Origin: Tritrichomonas musculus
Lineage: Eukaryota > Parabasalia > Tritrichomonadida > Tritrichomonadidae
NCBI GenBank assembly: GCA_039105265.1
Contig: JAPFFF010000013.1
Coordinates: 1,426,001 to 1,490,000, forward strand
Direction: 5' to 3'
Length of the DNA stretch: 64,000 bases
Positions 48,151 to 58,380 of this stretch are shown here, in pieces (position 1 is the stretch's first letter; the number at the start of each line of letters is the position of its first letter). Made by a program: the position numbers and the translations under genes. The notes beneath the pieces were generated by a model. The model was not told the origin of the DNA, did no database searches, and saw only the letters and a program-made list of their open reading frames with translations.

Positions 48151-48741
48151 ATGAGTACAGAGGATAATAAACTGTGGGAATTTACAGACACATCTCAAGT
48201 TAATGATACGTTTTTTGAAGATCTCTATCTAGATGAAGCTGAAGAGAGTAAAATCTATAATGCAAATTTGTTCAAATTATTTAAAAATATGGAGAAACCA
48301 AAAGTTCCCTCAATCGATAAAGAAAATATTACCAAAACACAAATTAATTATCAGAATATTAATGCCTATTCGTTGACATATTATAATCCACTGATCATCC
48401 ATAATGCTAATAGAGACCTATTTTATGAACTAGGAGTTTATCTTAATGAAATTAATAACCATAATCAATCAGTTGATGAATTTGTTGAATATATGAATTA
48501 TAAAATAAAAGGTGATAAAAAGTTAAAAATTCCAAAAGATGTCGTTAAATACGCTTATGCAGTGTTCCAAAGTTACTTTTATTTCCCAAATTTGTGTAGA
48601 ACAGAAAAAAGAAGTAAAGCCAAATTATATGAAAAAATGCATAAAGTTTCAAAAATCATTAGGTTTGGTTACGATAAAAAGCCTGAAATATTTTTAAGCC
48701 CTGTTATTTTGTACATGAATACGAAAAAATCAAAACATTAA
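48151..48741 (+). CDS. Orphan protein, 196 aa
   Basis: I do not recognise this protein. It has an acidic N-terminus (1-50: EDLYLDEAEESK), a middle with many Tyr and Asn (YQNINAYSLTYYNPLIIHN, about 68-86) and a basic, helical C-terminal half (about 100-196; DVVKYAYAVFQSYFYF, RTEKRSKAKLYEKMHKVSK, end KKSKH). There is no signal peptide or membrane segment. Codon use is typical of a coding frame, and the stop is followed by TAAA words. No clear initiator is seen in the 40 bases before the ATG. It stands alone between AT-rich deserts. It is likely a real lineage-specific gene, but its function is unknown. Confidence 0.6.
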   Translation: MSTEDNKLWEFTDTSQVNDTFFEDLYLDEAEESKIYNANLFKLFKNMEKPKVPSIDKENITKTQINYQNINAYSLTYYNPLIIHNANRDLFYELGVYLNEINNHNQSVDEFVEYMNYKIKGDKKLKIPKDVVKYAYAVFQSYFYFPNLCRTEKRSKAKLYEKMHKVSKIIRFGYDKKPEIFLSPVILYMNTKKSKH

Positions 48742-50040
48742 AAAATTAAATAACACTTTCATTTGATAAGCTAATATTATGATAATAAACTTGATATGTT
48801 AAAGATTTTCTTTTCTTTGAGTTTCTTTTTGAAGTTAAGTTTATCCAACAAAACGATCAAAAAAATATTGAAATACTTTCAAATTAATGAATATTTGATA
48901 TATGCTTAAAATTGGAAAAGAAAAAAACAAAATACAATAATCCTGTCTTTTTTGAATAATATAAAATGTGGGCAATTGTGATTCAAAGAAATCCACTTCA
49001 AAATATTTTCAATGAAGTATTTTTTATAGTATACATTAATAATCAAATCTTTTTTTTTCAATCGTAAAAACACATTAGGTATCTTAATATTATTTGTTTT
49101 AACTGGTCTAGATCTTTCAGTTTATATATTAATAATAATTAATATTTTGGTATTATACAGTTTTGTTTTAGTTGCGTTTTTCATATTTTTTGTAGAAAAT
49201 TTGGCTGTAACATCGCTTTTTAGGTGTTAACTATGATGTTGAATAATCATTGAACATAGAATAATAAATTGATTTCAAATTTTTATGTTCCTTTTTTAAA
49301 TTTTTGTAATTTGATTGGAATCTATGAGATTTCTGAACCGTAATAAAATGAATGAAATCAATTATTGCTGAAAGTCGTATAATAATTTGAACAAATTGAA
49401 GATAAAAGAACGAAATTTGAAAAATGAAATATGTTAGCTTCAATTCAAATTTGAATTGAAATTGAATGAAAAATTTTCTAAAAATTTTTATGGATGTGTC
49501 TTATTGTATTTGTCTTTTTAAAATAAACCTACCTGCCTATAAATGTAATCTTATAAAGTTTTTTATATCGCTTTTTCAGTATAGTCTTAATAAATCTTTC
49601 AAATCGTCATAATTGCCTTTTTAAATTTTTTTAATGAAAATTTTCATATTGAATACGTCAGTTCACCTCTTATCCTATTCAAAAATATTTCCCGACTCCA
49701 AGATTATTATTCAACATAGATTATTTTCATTTTTATTTTAATGGAGATAATTAGATATGTTAACGAAATCAATGTTTTCATTTGAAAAGAGCAATTATAT
49801 TATTCTAATATTATAAACAAAAAAGAATGCTGCAAGTGATTCAAAGGCATTTAATTGATCAAATACAATATATTTCATAATACATGCAACCAGTGCTTGC
49901 CATTTTTGATATTTAATATATTATATTTCATCAATATTATTCAAAAAATATTCATAAATATCATAAAAATAAGCTAAATTTCTTTTTTGAAGTATTTTGT
50001 AATTTTTGAGATATAGTTAACAAAAAAAACTAAGAATATT
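48742..50040. other. AT-rich intergenic DNA
   Basis: No supported gene is present. The 70-codon minus-strand frame at 49231-49443 has no resemblance to any family. Confidence 0.45.
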
Positions 50041-50044
50041 ATAA

Positions 50045-50318
50045 AAATTCGTTTTTTATTAAACGATTATTTTAAAGTCAATTCCTTGATATTTTCCTTT
50101 CAAAATCTTGATATTTTTCTTTCAAAATCTTGATATTTTTAATTGAAAATTGAATGTAAAAATATCAAGAATTTGAAAGAAAAATATCAAGAAATTGAAT
50201 AGATAATATCAGAAATTGAATAGAAAATATCAGATATTGAATAGAAAATATCAAAGAATTGAATAAAAATATCAAGAAATTTAAATTAAAAATAATCGTT
50301 TGCATATAAAAACGATTT
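50045..50318. repeat. Palindromic repeat block
   Basis: AAACGATTATTTTAAA near 50062 is inverted near 50300 (reverse complement AAACGATTATTTTTAA). Between them lie copies of CTTGATATTTTTCTTTC on one side and GAAAATATCAAGAAATTGA on the other. The block can form a long AT-rich hairpin built of roughly 21-23-bp units. It is followed by a poly-T tract at about 50451-50475. Confidence 0.6.
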
Positions 50319-50515
50319 TTTTAAAATAAAAGATGAATATTTTTGTTAACCAAATTTTCTTTAATTAGTTAAATTTTTATACTTTTACAAGATGAATTTT
50401 ATGGATCAACCACGGAAAAGTTTTAACATATTACTAAATAATGCATGCATTTTTTTTTTTTTTTTTTTTTTTTTTGATTTAAAAAAAAAATAAAATAAAA
50501 TGAAAAGATATTATA

Positions 50516-51904
50516 CAGTCTTTTTGGGATTATAACGGAAATATCTACTTTAATAACGGAAAAGTTCTATATGATAACGGAAATTTTCATTTTGATAACA
50601 GAAAAGTTCATTATGATTATGGAAATATCCAATTTGATGATTGAAAATGTAACCATTTTTTTGTGAAAATCTTTTTGATAAAACACTCACTTAAAAAATC
50701 ATGATTTATATATATCATTCTAATTAAATTTCCAATATATCAAATATACGTTGCCTTATGAATGTTTTCTAATTATGTATTCTTACATCAACTTATAAAT
50801 TATATTTGCAAAATAGAATAATTGAATATTTTTAGTAATTATCAGATTCCAATAGTTTATATTAAGTATTAATTTTAAATATATTCCATTAAATATAGGG
50901 GGATCAACCGCCAAAAAATTGTCAAATTTTTAAAGAGAGAGGAAAAATTTGAGTTTGGCTTTAAATAAATATGGGGATTTAAAGTGTAATTAAAATACAT
51001 TTTATAAAAAATATTTTTATCTGATTTCAACTGTACATTCATAAATGGCGGACGAATGTATTTATCATGACATGTCATATGAAAACTATATATAAATTTT
51101 AATAAATAATGTGTTTTATTTTAATCCATATATTAAAAAATAAAGATTAATATAACCTTATTTTTTAAAAATTGTTTTTATTTAATTTCATCAATTCATT
51201 CATAAATGGCGGACAATGAAAGTTATCATGACATGTTATGCGAAAAAAAAAATGAGACTTTAACTGTTATTCAAATAACAAGTCTTTTGTCTTTTTTATT
51301 AGCTTAATACATTGTACATGATATATTTTCATGTTCTACGAATAATTTTTCCCAAAATATCCATTCTATTGAAGATTTTAACTTTTGACGATTAAAAAAG
51401 GTCAAATTTATATCTTCAAATTAAAAGTGTCCGCCATTTGTGAATGTGCAGATGAATTCCAAAATAAAATATTTTAAATCAAAGCTTATGAAATGAAGAA
51501 CAAAACTATCTATTTATTTTTAAAAAAAATTAAAATATTATTTTTCTGACATTTTTTTGGCGGTTGATCCCCCTATCATTAAATTCAATTTTTATGAGAA
51601 AAAATTTTTGAAAAAGTTTTTGAAAAAGTTTCTTTATGTTTATTTTCCTTTTTTCGGTATATATTCCATATTTATGATGATTTTAAATCATTTAATTTAT
51701 ATTTTATTAAATAAAACCATGATTTTTAAATGGATGTTTTATAATAAAGATTTTCACCAAAAAATGGTTACACTTTCCATTATCAAATTGGATATTTCCA
51801 TAATCATAATGAACTTTTCTGTTATCATAATGAACATTTCCGTTATCATATAAAACTTTTCCGTTATTAAAGTAGATATTTCCGTTATAATCCTGAAAAG
51901 ACTG
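50516..51904. mobile_element. Tc1/mariner-like non-autonomous element, 1.39 kb, with 21-bp sub-repeats in its ends
   Basis: The ends read CAGTCTTTTTGGGATTATAA and, in reverse complement, CAGTCTTTTCAGGATTATAA. TA flanks both sides (50514-50515, 51905-51906). The terminal inverted repeats extend about 190 bp at high identity. Each is built of five or six 21-bp units of the form ATAACGGAAA-NNTTCN. Inside, a second inverted pair (GGGGGATCAACCGCCAAAAA at 50898 and its complement near 51560) and three copies of a GGCGGACAATG/TGTCCGCCATT word add structure. TA targets and CAGT termini suggest Tc1/mariner transposition. No transposase frame is left; the 98-codon frame at 51557 is arm sequence. Confidence 0.75.
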
Positions 51905-51906
51905 TA

Positions 51907-53221
51907 ATTATAAAAAATACATATAAAGCTTGCTATGAGTGAATATTGAAAATAAATTATTTGTGAAATTATAAAATTAATTATTTATATATTGCTCATC
52001 CTTTTTCTTTTTTGGATTGGGATATATTCCTTTTTAATTTTGATTCTAAATGGTTAGTGTTTTGGACCATTGTTCAGCCATTGGCCAAAAAAATTCTGGG
52101 GCTTCGCCCCCAACCCCCATTAATGATAATTTAATTAAAAATAGAAATAATAAACAAAATAAATTTTTATATTATAAATTATTTGATTTTCATTTTCGAA
52201 AAATTGGCACAATAGATATTTTTATGGAGTAAATAGTTCGAACCCACAAATTACCTTTTTTTTTTTTTTTTTTGGATAAGAGGTTTATCAAAATTATAAA
52301 TAAAAATGCTATTTTCAATTATTATACAAATTTAAAAATACGATTTATCATTCATTAAATATATTTTAAAAATTCAAGCATTTCAAAATTTACAATAATA
52401 TGGTTACATTTATATATCAAAAAAAATTTGATATATCAAATATCAAAAGTGCAAGCACTGTCATGCAACCAATAAATTAAATATTCTATTTTCAATATTT
52501 TTCTCCAGAATACGAATTCTATCAAGATATCTTGATATAATTTCATTCATATGAATTGCGATCTTATATAATAATATTAAAATAAAAATATCAGAAAATT
52601 GGAATTGATCAAAAAATAACTGAGAATTACTTAAAATAGCATAGCTCTTCAGTATAAGTGAATATGTCTAATTATATGATTTATTGGCAAAACAAATTTC
52701 TTATATGCTTATAATGTAGGTAAAAGCTTTTGAAAAATCATGATTAAAAGGTTTTAAGTATGCTTGTTATTTTGAGAATCGATATCAAAAAGTCACTTTT
52801 TTACTTCTGATACTAGATTATCCATATATATTAAAGATTTCTCCCAAAAAAATTTAAAAAACGTTATAAGAGCCATTTTGGCTTAACACACATTAAATAA
52901 TTGATTTAATTACAAATAATTACTAAAAGATTATAAAGTTTGTTTATTTATAAAAATCATATTTTAATAATAGGATAAATCTATTTTTATTAAAATTTGG
53001 TTAAAACTTTTTATATGAGGTTTCAGAATAATTGAGAAGAAGCATTGAAAATTATCGATCAAAAATAAGTGAAAATAAGTGAAAATCTTGAGATCTCAAA
53101 CATGTGTTTCTTTTATTTATAAATACTATAATGTATTGACTTTCACTCTAAGAAAAATTCAATTGACCTTAAAGGTCAAAAGCTTTTGACTATGCCTAGA
53201 AAAACAATCAATCTTTTTGAA
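51907..53221. other. Intergenic DNA with GC-rich hairpin and a partial dispersed repeat
   Basis: At 52091-52104 the sequence GGGGCTTCGCCCCC can form a tight hairpin, unusual in this AT-rich setting. A poly-T tract lies at 52255-52274. At 52750-52800 a partial family A repeat (GAGAATCGATATCAAAAAG) is present. I see no supported gene. Confidence 0.4.
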
Positions 53222-53225
53222 TTAA

Positions 53226-53995
53226 AGATTCAGTAAAAAGCCGGTAACGCTGGAAATAAGTGGATAACGGTGAAATGAAGCTCGTTTTTTACATGCAAGA
53301 AAAAGAAAAATGGTTATATAAAAAAAACGTTACCTTTGATATAAAATATTTCAATAATTAAGATAAACATATAAAACTCTTAATGAATATTCTTTATTGA
53401 ATTCTTCATATAAAAAAATAAATTTGATGTTGATTGTTTAACATGGCACTTTTCGATGTACGTTTATATTTTTATGATACTTTTAAAATTGGCGATTTTT
53501 GATTTTTTGAAAAGAAGTTTTTAGTTGTTTTTTGCTATGTGAATATAAACAAAACATACAGTAATTAAATAATATATAATAAAATATTATCTTTTTATTT
53601 TATTTGAGATGAAAATTAAAATAATGTATGTTTGAATAAATAGTAAAAAACAGCATAAAAATTAATGTTAGTCAAAAATGATCTCAGACATCAATTATTC
53701 TATTTTTATTTAATAAGGCAATACTATAAACAATAAAATATAAAAAATATAAACGTACATATAAAAGTGACACATAATTCAATCATGATTAAACAAACAT
53801 TGGAAATGTGCGTAACTCAATAAAGATTAAAACGGTATGTTTTAATGTGATTATTTTAAAAACATTGATATTTTTAATTGAATGGAAAAGACTTTTTGTC
53901 CCCCCTATATTTTTTATTTCAATTTGTAAAAATTGAAATAAATCATTTCACCGTTATCCACTTATTTCCAGCGTTTCCCACTTTTTACCGATTCT
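53226..53995. mobile_element. Inverted-repeat element, 770 bp, with TTAA target duplication
   Basis: TTAA flanks both sides (53222-53225 and 53996-53999). The left end AGATTCAGTAAAAAGCC and the right end (reverse complement AGAATCGGTAAAAAGTG) are followed by an almost perfect 36-bp match including GCTGGAAATAAGTGGATAA. A second inverted pair lies inside (TGTACGTTTATATTTTTA near 53457 against its complement near 53735). TTAA duplications are typical of Kolobok and piggyBac transposons. No transposase is encoded, so it is non-autonomous. Confidence 0.75.
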
Positions 53996-54149
53996 TTAAA
54001 ATAAAATATGGTCGTTTATTTTCATTCAAAAAGTTTGATTATTAATTCGATGTTTTTTGTTTTGTTTTATATAAGTTGACGGTTAATTGGGCCTAACCCT
54101 GATTTTTCTTGTGGTCGATTTCTCGGCTTGTTTTTTATTGAAACCAAAC

Positions 54150-54287
54150 TACGATCATAAATCTATCAAAAAGTTTGGCTGAAATTTCTGGCTGAAATCG
54201 ATCACTAATATCAGAGTATATTACATATATTGGTTTCAGAATGTGAATCTATTATTGATCTCGAGAATAGGAAGATAGCAAGACTAG
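54150..54287. repeat. Dispersed repeat, family A, copy 3
   Basis: The words ACGATCATAAATCTATC, CAAAAAGTTTGG, CTGAAATCGATC, ATTATTGATCTCGAGAAT and a terminal ATAGCAAGACTAG follow the same order as copies 1 and 2. Confidence 0.6.
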
Positions 54288-55156
54288 TTTTGGGTTTTCA
54301 ATTAATCTTAAATTAGCAGATGAAAATTATTTAAAATTAAAAATAAACTTTATTTCTTTGTTTATAATTATGTTTTATTCTATTCTTACAAAGAGAAAGC
54401 CAAAAAACGACATGTCAGATTTAATCTAATGCAGGTAAACCCACACAATAAACCACTCAGCAATGAGATCCACTCACTACTCAAACAGGTCGAATTCATT
54501 TGAACTTGGCAATATCAATTCGCATCACTAGGATAATGAAGGATCCGATAATGTGATCTACTCTTTTTATATTCAAGAAAAACTTGAAAGGAAAGAAAGA
54601 ATCGATTCCTTAGAAATATGCAAATAGGATCAAGTGCAAATGGATGTGATTTTTTTTTTGGATTCTCATATCTTATGATAATGAATATTAAACCATTCCC
54701 ATTTTTTACATATTCTTTTTTTATTTTGTTAAAAAGCCAATATTTAATGATTAATTTATAAAAATTATTAAATTTCAAGTAAAGTTTTTTTTAAATTCAA
54801 TTTTATTTGATGGTTATATTCAAATTTGAAAGCCATTTAATGACTAAAAAAAATATTAATTATCTTAATTAAAAGAAAATATTCATAAACAAATAAGAAT
54901 AAATAAAATTATTACAGATAATTTTATATAAATTTTAATTTGCAAATTTTAAAACATATTCTAAAACAATATATTTATAATATATAAATTTTATTTTTTT
55001 GAAATATATTTAATTTTTTGTGCTTCATTGTAGTTGAACTTTTGAAAATTTGAATAGAAGACAATTATTTTTAGAAAATAATTCAGAATCTTTTATATTG
55101 AAAAAGTTATTCAGAATTTTGCTATAAATCAACTTAAAAAAGGTTTACTTGTTTAT
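54288..55156. other. AT-rich intergenic DNA
   Basis: No supported gene is present. The 87-codon minus frame at 54515-54778 has no recognisable domain and no initiator. Confidence 0.45.
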
Positions 55157-55636
55157 TTATTTGTCGTTATTGATCATTTCGCAAACTTCTTCAAAGTTTA
55201 AGTTACCGTCCTTGTCTTTGTCATAATTTTCGATGAAGAGATCAATATTATCATCTTCCCATTCAGCATCGCTGAAGAGTTTTAGTAATTCACGTATTTC
55301 TTGTTTATCAAGGAGTCCATTGTGGTCTTTGTCAAACTTTTCGAAAACGTTCCTATAGACACATGATGGGTCTTTTTCAAGAGAACGAAGAAGTTCTAAG
55401 TATGGACCGAATTCTTCAAATGTGATTTGACCATCACAATCAGTATCGCAAAGTTCGAAAACGAGCTTAACAAAGATTGGGTTGATTCCAATTTTTTCCA
55501 TGAATTGCCTTGTTTCGGCAGCATTTATTTTTCCATTTTGATCGTTATCGAGTTCTTCGAACTTTGGCTTAAGTTCAGCGATTTGTTCTTGTGTGAGCTC
55601 AACAATTGATGGTCTGTAAAGTTGGATATTGGCCAT
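55157..55636 (-). CDS. Calmodulin-like protein with four EF-hands
   Basis: I place the start at 55636, giving 159 aa, because a TCACTTTT initiator lies 5-12 bases upstream of it. The initiator would fall inside the frame if the earlier ATG at 55672 were used. All four loops are canonical, with Asp at position 1, Gly at 6 and Glu at 12: DNDQNGKINAAE (30-41), DTDCDGQITFEE (64-75), DKDHNGLLDKQE (102-113) and DKDKDGNLNFEE (139-150). The protein should bind four calcium ions and act as a cytosolic sensor. It differs clearly from true calmodulin in the N-terminal extension (ANIQLYRPSIVE) and the linker. Targets are unknown. Confidence 0.92.
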   Translation of the reverse strand: MANIQLYRPSIVELTQEQIAELKPKFEELDNDQNGKINAAETRQFMEKIGINPIFVKLVFELCDTDCDGQITFEEFGPYLELLRSLEKDPSCVYRNVFEKFDKDHNGLLDKQEIRELLKLFSDAEWEDDNIDLFIENYDKDKDGNLNFEEVCEMINNDK

Positions 55637-55640
55637 TTTT

Positions 55641-55648
55641 AAAAGTGA
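55641..55648 (-). promoter_or_regulatory. Initiator (Inr) that decides the EF-hand gene start
   Basis: Minus-strand TCACTTTT sits between two in-frame ATGs (55672 and 55636). A transcript starting at its A would contain only the downstream ATG, with a leader of about 10 nt. Confidence 0.6.
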
Positions 55649-57144
55649 AATAATTAAACGGTTTATAAACATCTTTTAACAGTAGAAATTTCAATTATTT
55701 TTGATATGAAAAATAAAACACTTAATTTCTCAATAAATAAAATATATTTCTTGAATTAATTTAAACAATTAATTTTAATATTAAATTAAAATATAATAAT
55801 TATTAATAATAATTCAATATATTTAATATTAAATCCATAATTTTTAAAACTTATCAATTAAGAAACATATAATTGAATAGTATTTTTTGTATGATAAATA
55901 AGAAATATTTGAAATAAGAGGGGTATAACGATAGAAAATTTTCAATAAATTGAGATAAAAATCAAATATCTATAGGATTTCCTTGAAAAGCATATAGTTA
56001 AAATGCATACCAAAAAACCAAAATAAAAAATAAATTCAATTGATCAAAAGTCCACCAGAAGTCGAGTATACACTTTTTAAATTTCTGAAGCTCTGTTTGA
56101 ATCAAATATAAGGTGAAAATTGTAATTATTTTTTTCAAAAACTTATAATTGGCCAGTTTGCAATTGTTTTAATGGAAAAGCAAGAATTCCTGAGTTCTAT
56201 TATGTAAGAAATACAATATTAGTTACCAAAAGGCTATCTTACTCAAATCCAGTTTCAAATTTTGAACTTTCGTTTATTTTATAGGAAAATATATAGAGAA
56301 TTAGTTGATTTATTTAAAATAAGTTGCCAAAATGTACTTGTGCATTGCCTCAAGAGAACTGTTTAATTAATATATTGGATGCATGGAATGGGGGAGAAAG
56401 AACAAGCTATTTATCAGAAATTGGAAAAGCCGGTTGATGATTGCAATTGTGTTCCTTCAGTTTATGCTACCGTTAACTACTTTTTCAAATATTGCTTATT
56501 TTGGAAGTTTCAATGCAGGATGGATGACCAAAGATCTTTTTATGATTTTTTGTATTTTATTGATTTGTCAAATATTACATTATAGGTTAACAAAAACGAA
56601 AGATTCCTACTTTTAGTCGATGGCCGTAAAAGTCGTGAAAACTTTACAGCGTTGCTTCTTATATACTTGTTTAATATTGATTTAATTTTATTGCCTCTGC
56701 ATTGTAGCATCACCGCTCAAAATAAATCAAAGATCAATTATCAAAAGATAATTGTGATTTAAATTTTACTGGACAAGGGCATAGTAAACAGTCGGTACTA
56801 AATTTAAGGATGTCAATGATCCGTGTACCTTAATTTGTTCTTGAACAGGGTTTAACGTAAGGTACATTTCAATCTTAATAAACTAATCTTTTCCATTTAT
56901 AATTTTAATTTTTGTATTGTCTTTTTTCATTTATTTTTATTTTCAATATGAAATAAGTTAATTTTAAAATCAACTTATAATTAACTTATGATATCATTAA
57001 CTTTTTGATATCATAAGTTTTTGAAATGATATTTGGTTTTTCTAGTAGGGCGAGCTAGGAGGGAAGGCACAGAGCACAGGCTAACGTATACTACTTCACT
57101 ATCACAATGTTTTTGAAGTACATCTTAAATCTATTCTTCAAATT
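55649..57144. other. Intergenic DNA without a supported gene
   Basis: Two overlapping frames near 56379-56616 (up to 77 codons) include a hydrophobic stretch but no family signature. Around 57040-57110 the composition rises (AGGGCGAGCTAGGAGGGAAG), which may mark a repeat or relic of unknown type. Confidence 0.35.
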
Positions 57145-58015
57145 TTAAATTTCAATTTGTCTCTTTAAAAAAAAAAAAAATATTTCATCATCTTTAAAAG
57201 GAAAATGACTAATTTGACTCTGAGTATTATCAATTTTTGCAACAGCTGTTGATTTCCAGCCATATATCTTTTTTTTAATGTTCAAATCATCCATAAATTT
57301 ATGGCAAATAACTGATTTAGAAATGGCGTGGATAACATTACAAAAAGAATGATTATAATGATAATTAACTCTTATGATGCCAAAAAAGCATTCGATTGGA
57401 TGAGTTCCGAGATGCAAAATGTTTAAATCGTTTTTATCTAAAGCATAACAAATTGTCAAAATGGTATTCATCTAATAAGCTGAATTTGTGTAACTACACT
57501 AATTCAATGAATGATTAAAATAATTAAAGAAAATAAAAGATGTGTTTAAATATTTTTCTCTTATATCTTTTTTCAATCTACTATTTCTTAATGCTTCTAT
57601 AAAAGGACAAAGTGGAAAAATTAAAAAATGAGATTGAAAAATTGTTTTGAAGCATTGAAGGATTCATATCCAAAAAGCGTCAAAGGATATGAATTTTTCA
57701 TTGCCCCTGAGAAATTTTGTCTTTGATACACATTTTAGACTGAATAAAGATGTTTAATTCATTTTTGTCATATTTCTGTAACAACGAAAGAGCAACATCA
57801 GTAAACAATTTTTTTATTCTTATTCTAGTAATTAGATGAAAAGGATTGCTTACCGGTTTTAACGATAGATGCTTTCCAACTTTTTGGACAAGTTTGTCAA
57901 AAAGCATGACATCTTCCAGAAGAGGTTCATACTCATGAAAATCATCTTCGTGTTCTGCATCAAAATGCCTGTCACCATCAGATGAAGTAAAAATAAATTC
58001 ATGTGTTTTGTTTGA
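57145..58015 (-). pseudogene. Relic of a mobile-element-like gene
   Basis: Several minus-strand pieces in more than one frame appear to derive from one gene. An acidic segment (EHEDDFHEYEPLLEDVMLFD) leads into FDKLVQKVGKHLSLKPV and FTDVALSLLQKYDKNELN, and a later piece reads LGTHPIECFFGIIRVNY. The last resembles the (H/D)xxExFFGxxR word near the end of several transposase families, but the family cannot be fixed. It looks old and broken in a few places. Confidence 0.4.
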
Positions 58016-58380
58016 TTTTTATGAGATTAAACATAATAATCTGTTTTATCTTCCTTTGATAATATATCATTCTCTGTTATATTTCTTTGGATATTTGCAA
58101 ATTATTGAAGTAAATAAAAATTATGCATTTAACGTAAACGATCAATTTTTAACCTTTTAACAATAATTTTTAAAAACACCCATATCTTCTTTTTTACATT
58201 ATTATTATTTATTAATATTTTTTATTCTTATACAAAACATAATGCTTATTAAATATATATGGTCAAAACTACAAATAGGAAACTCAATGTAAGAATCATT
58301 TTATAACAGAAAAAATTGAATGAATTGCATTGAAAAATGAACAATCAAAAAAAAAAAAAAAAAAATAATATTATCAATAA
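58016..58380. other. Intergenic DNA upstream of the lyase gene
   Basis: AT-rich, with a poly-A tract of about 20 at 58348-58366 just before the start codon. TCAATA at 58373 is only a weak initiator match. Confidence 0.4.

Noticed and set aside
52050-52232. 60-codon frame around the GC hairpin
   Set aside because: No domain or promoter is seen, and the frame quickly becomes Asn/Lys low complexity.
56379-56616. Two overlapping frames with a hydrophobic stretch
   Set aside because: No initiator, no family resemblance and two frames competing over the same bases.
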